DNA from: Actinostola sp. cb2023
Taxonomy: Eukaryota > Cnidaria > Anthozoa > Actiniaria > Actinostolidae
Direction: 5' to 3'
Length of the DNA stretch: 64,000 nt
Assembly (NCBI GenBank): GCA_033675265.1
Contig: JAUJYZ010000274.1
Coordinates: 62,001 to 126,000 of the forward strand
Position 1 is the stretch's first letter, and each line of letters begins with the position of its first letter. Below, one piece after another: positions 23,801 through 34,600 of this stretch. The notes under the pieces were generated by a model. That model searched no databases and was not told where the DNA came from. It saw only the letters and a list, made by a program, of their open reading frames with translations. The position numbers and the translations under genes were made by a program.

Positions 23801-26800
23801 ACATGGTAATGGTAGTGTATGTTGTGACATGGTAATGATAGTGTATGCTGTGACATGGTAATGGTAGTGTATGCTGTGACATGGTAATGGTAGTGTATGC
23901 TGTGACATGGTAATGGTAGTGTATGTTGTGACATGGTAATGGTAGTGTATGCTGTGACATGGTAATGATAGTGTATGCTATGACATGGTAATGGTAGTGT
24001 ACATGTATGCTGTGACATGGTAATGGTAGTGTATGCTGTGACATGGTAATGGTAGTGTATGCTGTGACATGGTAATGGTAGTGTATGCTGTGACATGGTA
24101 ATGGTACATGTATATGCTGTGACATGGTATGGTAGTGTATGCTATGACATGGTAATGGTAGTGTATGCAATGACATGGTAATGGTAGTGTATGTTGTGAC
24201 ATGGTAATGGTAGTGTATGCAATGACATGGTAATGGTAGTGTATGTTGTGACATGGTAATGGTAGTGTATGCTGTGACATGGTAATGGTAGTGTATGCTG
24301 TGACATGGTAATGGTAGTGTATGCTATGACATGGTAATGGTAGTGTATGCAATGACATAGTAATGGTAGTGTATGCTATGACATGGTAATGGTAGTGTAT
24401 GTTGTGACATGGTAATGGTAGTGTATGCTGTGACATGGTAATGGTAGTGTATGCTATGACATGGTAATGGTAGTGTATGTTGTGACATGGTAATGGTAGT
24501 GTATGCTGTGACATGGTAATGGTAGTGTATGCTATGACATGGTAGTGTATGTTGTGACATGGTAATGGTAGTGTATGCTGTGACATGGTAATGGTAGTGT
24601 ATGCTGTGACATGGTAATGGTAGTGTATGCTGTGACATGGCAATGGTAGTGTATGCTGTGACATGGTAATGGTAGTGTATGCTATGACATGGTAATGGTA
24701 GTGTATGCTATGACATGGTAATGATAGTGTATGCTGTGACATGGTAATGGTAGTGTATGCTGTGACATGGTAATGGTAGTGTATGCTGTGACATGGTAAT
24801 GGTAGTGTATGTTGTGACATGGTAATGGTACTGTATGCTGTGACATGGTAATGGTAGTGTATGCTATGACATGGTAATGGTACTGTATGCTGTGACATGG
24901 TAATGGTAGTGTATGCTGTGACATGGTAATGGTAGTGTATGCTATGACATGGTAATGATAGTGTATGCTGTGACATGGTAATGGTAGTGTATGCTGTGAC
25001 ATTGTAATGGTAGTGTATGTTGTGACATGGTAATGGTACTGTATGCTATGACATGGTAATGGTAGTGTATGCAATGACATGGTAATGGTAGTGTATGTTG
25101 TGACATGGTAATGGTAGTGTATGCTGTGACATGGTAATGGTAGTGTATGCTGTGACATGGTAATGGTAGTGTATGCTATGACATGGTAATGGTAGTGTAT
25201 GCAATGACATGGTAATGGTATGTGTATGCTATGACATGGTAATGGTAGTGTATGTTGTGACATGGTAATGGTAGTGTATGCTGTGACATGGTAATGGTAG
25301 TGTATGCTATGACATGGTAATGGTATGCTGTGACATGGTAATGGTAGTGTATGCTGTGATATGGTAATGGTAGTGTATGCTATGACATGGTAATGGTAAT
25401 GGTAGTGTATGCTGTGACATGGTAATGGTAGTGTATGCTGTGATATGGTAATGGTAGTGTATGCTATGACATGGTAATGATAGTGTATGCTGTGACATGG
25501 TAATGGTAGTGTATGCTGTGATATGGTAATGGTAGTGTATGCTATGACATGGTAATGATAGTGTATGCTATGACATGGTAATGGTAGTGTATGCTGTGAC
25601 ATGGTAGTGGTAGTGTATGCTGTGACATGGTAATGGTAGTGTATGCTGTGATATGGTAATGGTAGTGTATGCTATGACATGGTAATGGTAGTGTATGCTA
25701 TGACATGGTAATGGCATACAAAAAAGAAAAAGAAAGAAAACCATTATACTGTACTTACAAATATTGCACACAGACAACATGAACGACATGTATATTAATG
25801 CTGTAAAGCTCTATTTCAATTGCCCCATTTCTTAAATGGATATTTTATGTTTTGATTTGGTATTTGTCTCTTTCACTAGACGATCTACCACCACCACCAC
25901 CTGAAGCATATGAACCTGAAGAAGATCATGATAAAGTCCAGTCCAAGTCCTTCCACATGTTGCAAAGTGCTGTTGATTCAGGAGGTGAGATAGTTTTTGT
26001 TGTCTTGAATCTTGAAATTTCAGCTAACTGACTAGTTTAGCCATTATGGTATTTCAGTTAGCTTGTACCAAAAATAATCAAAAAAGTCAACGTTTTTTGC
26101 CATACTGATGAAGATCTTGAGACTGATTAGTCGGGCTTCGTGTGGAAAAGCCTGACTCTAAAAATGAGATCCGTTCTTTTTCGTTGACCTCAAATCGCCA
26201 ACTGGGTTCTACAGCGCATGCGCCCTGTGCCGGCCACTAAGATAATCACCGAAGGCTCTAACAACATGGTTTATCAACACGTAGACTTGCCACAAGTCAA
26301 GGAGGGAAAACGGACTTTGAGAAAGTCTAATCAACACGAAACATCGCTTCTTCACAAACCTTGTTGGAGGAAGGTTATATCATCTTGTTTTCAAAATTAC
26401 CACAATAATTCATAGAGATATGGATTTATCAATCCAGTACTAGTACTGCAAAGGGTTTAGAGATCTTTAGAACTTAGAACGAATCGAAGTGAGTTGATAC
26501 ACGCAGTGAAGAGAACAGTTGTGTCAGGTTTTCAGCCGACCGAGCCAAGGTAAAATTTACACTTCGATTTTCATCCAAACATTGTTTAATCACTCTGCGA
26601 TGTCTAGTTTATGTATACGGTATTTGTATTTGTATGGATATATTTATGGTACCAAATAAACTATGCCATTGTCATAATAAAGATTTGTTTCTTCTACGTA
26701 AAGGATTTAATATATCCGAGCTTTCGGGCCCATGGCCCATCATCAGGGAATGAAGGCAATTCTAGCGAACTTTCAGTTAACGTAGAAAACAATGACAAAC

Positions 26801-28509
26801 GTCATTGTCATTCATGATTCACTGAGTTTGTGAAATCGCAGTTTTGAATATTGTTCTACCAAGTCATGCAACGAGCAACCAAACACTGTTTTAATCGCAC
26901 TAAGATATCTATATTTAGTTCAGAGATGGTAAGCTTAGCCTTCCTCATCTCTGCTGAGGAAAGTTGTAGTACCACAACCGAAATGTCCATAATAAATTCT
27001 AGTCAGTGACATTAACATAGTTCTCCAGTTTTTGTCCCCAATTAGTAGACTTTTTTAGTCAGTTATATATTTAATTTCAAGACACTTAAATAAAGTTATT
27101 ATTATTATTATTATTACAGAAAGTCCTCCAAGTGTTTTTAGTCGTGACCGAGGTGATCGAAGCAAACCTTCAACAACACCAATGCCATCTCGTCCAGTTG
27201 TGCCAATTAGCAAGTCAACCCCTGAGTATTCTCCAGCACCCCCTTCACGTCCTGGACAAACACCCCCTGTAGCATTACCTGGAATGGCTATCAAAGAACC
27301 ATCGCATTCATCCCAACCCGCTAAGCTAAAAACACAACGCCCACAAGCGCCATCTTATCAGCATCACAGCCATTCCCCTGCAGCTGTTCCCCAGCCACCC
27401 AGAGGACCACCAGCACCCCATGGTGCACCCGCTCACCAGGAAATCAAGCGACAACCCATCAAACCACCTCAACCTGCCGATGGCTCGCGTACACCTTACT
27501 GTGATGCCTGTGGACAAGAAATATTGTAAGGCTTGATTGAATTAGGACAAAATACCTTGTTGGAATGATGAAAATGTGCATCCTGGATATGTGTTGTCCT
27601 GGTTTGTGGCAAATGTTGGAAGAATGGGTTCGAGTGTTTTGAATGGCTGAATTAGTTAGAGGTTTTTTTGAGGTGTTTTTATGTTTATCTAGTAAGTGAT
27701 ATTTAACGTTGGAATCCTCGTCTTACTGCGTAATATTGAGACTTATTTTTTGTTTTCCAACGCAGATTAACGTTAACTTTTGACATCGTTCTAACACCAT
27801 TGACGGGTGATATCGGTGAACGACTGTTAAATTTTGCATTTCAATAAGATAAGCACTCGTCATCCCACAATTCTTATCGGTCTCAGATTGACCATTTCAG
27901 ATCTTCCATTAATTTTTTTTTGTCAACGTTTTTGAAATAGGCGTATACAGTTTTTAAATTGGAGATACTATTGTTGAAATTTAAAAGCTACTATCTCAAT
28001 AGCCATAACACTCGTACCCCGTACCCATGCATTCTTCTAATGTATTTGCCACAGACTGGGTTGTGAATGGTGTAGGGGATTTCCAATAAGATCAGAGTTC
28101 TCAGTAGATGTTCAAACAGCCGGCTTTGAACAGGTGTGTCATGACGACATAATAATAATGATAAATAATAATAGTAATAATAATAATAGTAATAATAATA
28201 ATAGTAATAATAATAATAATAATAGAAATAATAATAATGATACTAATTAATAATAATAGTAATAATAATAATAATGATACTAATAATAATGATACTAATA
28301 ATAATAATAATAGTAATGATAATAATAGTAATAATAGTAATAATAATAGTAATAATAATAATAATAATAATAATAGTAATAATAGTAATAATAATAGTAA
28401 TAATAATAATAGTATAATAATATAATAATAGTAATAATAATAGTAATAATAATAATAATAGTAATAATAATAATAATAATATAGTAATAATAATAGTAAT
28501 AATAATAAT

Positions 28510-28551
<42 letters not shown>

Positions 28552-28557
28552 GTAATA

Positions 28558-28602
<45 letters not shown>

Positions 28603-31600
28603 GTAATAATAGTAATAATAATAATAATAATAGTAATAAAAATAATAGTAATAATAATAGTAATAATAATAATATAGTAATAATAATAATAGTAATAATA
28701 ATAATTAAAGTAATAATAATAATAATAGTAATAATAATAATAGTAATAATAATCTATTACTATTATAACTTTATTTCTCAAAACAAATTACAAATAAGAG
28801 ACCCCCCTTGGATCTGCCCCTGTAATTGAGTATAACTGTTGTGATATAATTTGTCCCACTGGTTTAAATTGTTCCGAGGGTTGTTCTAAGGTTAGGTTTA
28901 GGGTTTTATGGTGGGTAAGTTATATGTTTAGGTTAGTTGTGAAGGATTAAAGTGAAAGGAAGTGAATTAAGAAACCAAATCAATGGACTAAAAAAAATAA
29001 ACCAGTGGACAATTTCAGACCACAACATAGACTTTACGGCACGTTTATTTATGTTATGACTAGTGGGCCATTTGTGAGTGCTATTGGAAGATCTTGGCAT
29101 CCAGATCATTTCACTTGTGCTGGTTGTGGTGATTCCCTGCAAAACCAAGGCTTCATCGAAGAAGGAGGCAAACTGTACTGTGAGAAAGACTACAACAAGC
29201 ACTTTGCTCCACAATGTCATTCTTGTAAACAGCCCATCATCGGCGTAAGTATACAGTACAATACAATTGCTTTATTAGGTCTCCAAAGGGTTCTTCTCAA
29301 TGAGGGTTTATCATGTAATTTCAAAACTCAGGACAAAAATGATTATCATAGCTGGAAAGAGCTCGTTGAAATTAGTAAAAATGTGAAGTTTGGAATAGAC
29401 CGCTTCACAAATTGCGAAGATATGAATTTTCAAAAATCGAAATTTTATATGAAAACCTTTGGACATTTACGCTGCTAGGCAACTCTTGCCTCCAACAAAG
29501 GTTTTCATACAAAATTTCGATTTTTGAAAATTCATATCTTCGCAATTTGTGAAGCGATCTTTTCCAAACTTCACATTTTTACTACTTTCAACAAGCATTT
29601 TCCAGCTATGATAATGATTTTTTTTGTCCTATGAGTTTTGAAATTACATGATAAACCCTCATTCCCTTAAGAAGTTCATTTTGGTAAACACACTGTAAGG
29701 TTGCATTCGATTGACCTTTTTCTGGAATAGGAATAAATAGAATAAAACGGATCGATTGAGTCGCTATTCCTATTTGCGTGCACTGCGGTGGAATAGCTAT
29801 TCCGGAATATATTTCCTATTCCGGTATAAGGTCAATCCTAAGTGACTTGTGATCCAAATCCATATTCTCCTTTGTAATTTAAAGAGCCTGTAGGAGAATT
29901 TAGGTTTTGATCAGAGATGGCTTCTATTGTTCTTAGATGGATGGGGAGGGTCAGGCAGGTTTATTTCAATATAAAATAATAATTATATATAATATTATTA
30001 TTATTTATATATATATTATTATTATTATTATTATATGATTGGTGAAGAGAAGTAAACCACACTTGTGATCCAAATCCAAATTCTCCTTTGTAACTTAAAG
30101 AGCCTGTAGGAGAATTTAGGTTTTGATCAGAGATGGCTTCTATTGTTCTTAGATGGATGGGGAAGGGTCAGGCAGGTTTAGTTCGATATGATTGGTGAAG
30201 AGAAGTAAACCACACTTGTGATCCAAATCCAAATTCTCCTTTGTAACTTTAAGAGCCTGTAGGAGAATTTAGGTTTTGATCAGAGATGGCTTCTATTGTT
30301 CTTAGATGAATGGGGAGGGTCAGGCAGGTTTAGTTCGATATGATTGGTGAAGAGAAGTAAACCACACTTGTGATCCAAATCCAAATTCTCCTTTGTAATT
30401 TAAAGAGCATGTAGGAGAATTTAGCTTTTGATCAGAGATAGCTTCTATTGTTCTTGGGGAGAGTGAGGCAGGTTTAGTTCGATATGATTGGTGGAGAGAA
30501 GTAAGCCACACTTGTCGTACGTTCACGCCTTGCTGCTTTCAGTCCAACCACACAAAGCTTATGTCGTTGTTCATTCACTTTCTTCTTCACTCCTGTTGCA
30601 CGAAGGGCCTGTTAAAGTAGCGATTTGTTATTGTTGTTGTTGTTATTGTTGTTGTTCTAATAACGGTTTAACACAAGATACAGTGCAAACTGTATGACTG
30701 TCACGTCAACTGAGACAATTCAACAAACTTTCATGGGGAGGGTCTTTCTGACTTTCATCCTGTTTTTCCGTTATCGGATTTACATGGTTTCAACAAACTT
30801 TCTAAAGTTACTTTTTGGTGGTTGTGGCGTGTTCCGGCTTGCTTGTTCAGTGACTGCACTAAGCAGCACGCTGAACTTGTGAGTAACATAAGGACAACTG
30901 AAGATCCTTGACCAAAATGTGGCGAGTAAAAACATATATATACTGTCAAAAACACGCGGGGCAACTTTCTTTGTCGTGTATTCCACATTTCCAGTAAGAT
31001 TGGAACAGATACAAGATACTAGAAGCTTTATTTGTACCATAATTTTTACATATATAGATATAAAACAAATATACAGAAAAATTAAATAATAGAAGCAAAT
31101 GCCAATAAATACTAGTTACAAATGGACAGATAACGGTTCCTTTACCTGACGACGGCGGTAAACCACTTTATGATAGTAATTACGTTCACATGGGCCTTCA
31201 CATTCGTGGGAAAGCTTTCATGACGAAAAGTGTTTTTAAATGATACTATACCGATTTCGGCAGTGGCGGATCCAGGGGTGGTTCCATGGAACCCTCCTTT
31301 GTGAAGCCGATGTTCTTCAGCTAAGTAGAATGAAATTGAAATTATGGTTTGAGCTTAAAATGCAGGAAGTAGAGTTTCTGGAACCCCCCTTTTTGAAAAT
31401 CCTGGATCCGCCACTTTTTAGTTTATAAGTAGGTGATGTTCCGCCATGTTGTTGATGAGCATCAAGACACTGCTCCAAGAAGTCATCGCAGAAGCCAAGT
31501 AATTCTCCATGGTACAGCGCCCTGGTGAAAGCAAGCTCTTCCACTCGTGTAACTTCTTTCTCTCTTTCTCTCTTATGTACGCTAATCACATTTAACTCTT

Positions 31601-34600
31601 TGGCTAATTGCATAGACTAATCGCATGAGTAATGTCTGCACATAGCACTCACATGGGTCGTCAAACTATCAACATTTAGACTTAGTGAAATAAAGGAAGA
31701 AAACTAGTTAATGCTTTGTGCTGCTTTATAAAATGCTATAATTTTCTGTGCTTCGTTCTGTCTTGAAGCAATCTGTGTTGTGTTCCCTTTTCAGCCAAAA
31801 AGTCTGCATGCTTGCGTTTTCCCCAAAACCCCTGCAAAGTCTTCAGTGCCAGCACCGTCTTCAGATATGTTAAAGGCAATACGAGAAGGCCAACCCACGG
31901 CTAAAATACCCAAACAACCTCAAGTCAATCCTTCTTTATCTGTGAAGAAGAGAAGTTTATCCGCTGACCAGGATTATGGCAAGGTCCATTTCCCTGTTCA
32001 TGGCATAGATTACATGACGAGAAAGGAATCCACCAGTCAATCCAGATCCTCATCATTATCTAGTGACAGTGCTGGAATGTTCCGAATTGGCAGCCGTAGC
32101 GAAAGTTTCACTGAAATCGAGCCTCTCATCTCGCCCAAGACTGTACAGCAATTCGAACGACTACACCACGAAATGACATACGTGGAGCCAGGGTCGGGAT
32201 CCATGAAAGATAAAGTCATAGAACTCAAAGAGGAATTGCGAGAAGCCGTTGAGCAGGAGAGAGTGGCAAAGGAATCAAGAGTCCTCGCTATTCAGCGCTA
32301 CAAGAAAAATAGGGGTCAAGCAAACGAATTGAAATTCCGTGTACAAGATGCCGAGGACAAGCTGCAAAGGCTGGAGATAAAGTTACAGGAGACAAGAGGG
32401 AGGCTTTATGAAAGGAACCGCATTGTCGAGGAGTCGCTAGGCGATCAACGAAGAGCCGAGAATGTGACCAGACAAGCGGTTTGTGTAAAACAGAACTTTG
32501 AGTACGAAATAACAGAAGCTCATGCAGCACGCGATTCTGCAATGATTCGGCTCCGAGATGTGTCTCGTCGACTAACCGTCAAGCAAGCAGCTATCCAGAA
32601 CGCCGAAGACCACAGACATGCTATGCTGGCCCGCGTTAAGATGCTGACAGACATGAAAGAGATGTACAACCTACGAGTAAATAACATCCACTTCAAGTCG
32701 GGAAACCTTGCTACGAAGAACGAGAAATACGCCCACCGTGTCCACATTCTCCAGGACTCGGTTGCTGCATGTACAGAAAGATTTAAACGAGCTGAAAAAA
32801 TGTTGCTGCCGTTAAAGATGTATGCTAATCAGCTACAAGACGCTGTTGCAGTAGAAAGAGCGAACACGATGCGTTTGTCTTACGACCTGGCCGCCTCTCA
32901 CCAACGCCTACGTGGTGCACAAATGTACAGTGATCTCTAAGCATTGGTTTGTACAGAGCCAGGGTTACTACTAGAAGTTAGAGAGGTTTGGACGGTAACA
33001 TCGTCCTGGTATAAATAATAAGAAATCAGTACGAACGGTTCAATGAGAGGTGGTGAATGGTCCCTCGAAAATTAAGGGTCTCGCAGTCGCGTTTTTTCAG
33101 TGTTTTCATCGTCTCGCAGTCTCGCTTTTTCAGTGTTTTCATCTCGCTTTTTCAGTGTTTTCATCTCGCTTTTTCAGTGTTTTCATCTCGCTTTTTCAGT
33201 GTTTTCATCTCGCTTTTTCAGTGTTTTCATCTCGCTTTTTGAGTGTTTTCATCTCGCTTTTTCAGTGTTTTCATCGTCTCGCAGTCTCGCTTTTTCAGTG
33301 TTTTCATTGTCTCGCAGTCTCGATTTTTTTTCTAAATCAGTCTTAGAGTCTTTTTTCGCGTCTCGCATTGAAAGGATACTGAAGGGTTTCGGGCACGCAG
33401 TGAAAACCGCAAAGTCTCGCAAAGTCTTGCAATGACCATTCGCCACCTCAATGTGTACCTAGAAAATTACAAGTTTCTTCGTCTGACCGACCTTTTTAAT
33501 CGTACGTCGATCAGCCGCAACGACGCTAATTTTTCTTTGATTTTCGATGTTAGTAGTTTATTGGATGTATTAGATGTAGGTAGCAGTTGATGTCCAATTC
33601 AGATTAATATATTTTGACACGTTTTGTATATCTTGTTTATACTCGCCCAAAGCATTTGTCGGAATAGTTGGTAAAGCACTAAGCCAGGCTGTAAAGGGCC
33701 GTTTACACGGGCGATTTTATCGGCGATTTTGTCGGCGATTCAGTATCGGCGATTTTATTAATTGCAACCACAAATCGCCCGTGTAAACTACCGGCGATTT
33801 AGCGGCGATAAAGAATTGCAGCCATTTTTTATTTCGATCATGCGCGAAATTTTGTGCAACTTCGCGGCGATAAAATCGCCGACAAAATCGCCGATAAAAT
33901 CTCCCGTGTAAACGGCCCTTAAAGAATGACTAAATGACTGTCTTTATGCATACCTAACCTACTGACGAACATGAATGTTACGATAGATCATCTGAGGACA
34001 AAATTAACGTACTTATTAAGGTAATATTCAAAGTTTTTTTATATAGTCGCAAACGTCAAGTGCAGTAGAATAAATGCCATACAGAACAATTCTAAATCAT
34101 TCTCGCTCCCTCCGACCAGTCTTTCCTCGGTAGAGATGTGACGACAGGGACTGATCGAAAGGTGGTTGTTTTCTGAGGCTATACTAAGCCAACATTGGAG
34201 GTCTTGTCTTACTTCTGTTTCTCAATACACTGTAAGTGCGTCAAGTAGTTTGCGGGCTTTCGTCAAGCGTAAATAAAGCCGGACTCGGAGAAAACGAGCC
34301 CAGACGGTATTTTTCCGAGTCTTTTTACGCTTGACGAAACCTTACGAACTACTTTTCTAACTATTACCAAGCGACAGTAATAGGCGACTTGCACTAAGAG
34401 GTCACGTGATCCTAACTCGCATAAATCGAACAGCAGTGCCAAAATGAACTCCAGAAATGAAAAGAGCAGTAAAAGGGTGAAGTTTCAGCTCATAAAGACA
34501 TGAGAAATGACATTACAAATAAATTTGATCATTTTCTAAGATTTTGTTTGGAAAATGCATTTCTGGAGTTCATTTTGACAATGCTGTTCGATTTAAGGGG

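Noticed and set aside
20240..25713. CRISPR-like array
   Set aside because: Direct repeats lack unique spacers, and the setting is a eukaryotic intron.
20176..25789. Many minus-strand open frames of 61-332 residues reading MSQHT...[11 protein letters not shown]
   Set aside because: They are the 26-bp minisatellite translated in three frames, located in an intron on the opposite strand.
28101..28781. 226-residue minus-strand frame of poly-Tyr/Ile/Leu and plus-strand poly-Asn frame
   Set aside because: Pure AAT-type microsatellite; no protein character.
29005..29478. 157-residue frame as a single-exon LIM gene
   Set aside because: Only 29064-29244 is exon; the sequence before follows an AG acceptor and the sequence after follows a GTAAGT donor and is a palindromic element.
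31317..31613. 98-residue minus-strand frame upstream of the coiled-coil exon
   Set aside because: Half of it is the hAT MITE at 31261-31416; no family or splice evidence.
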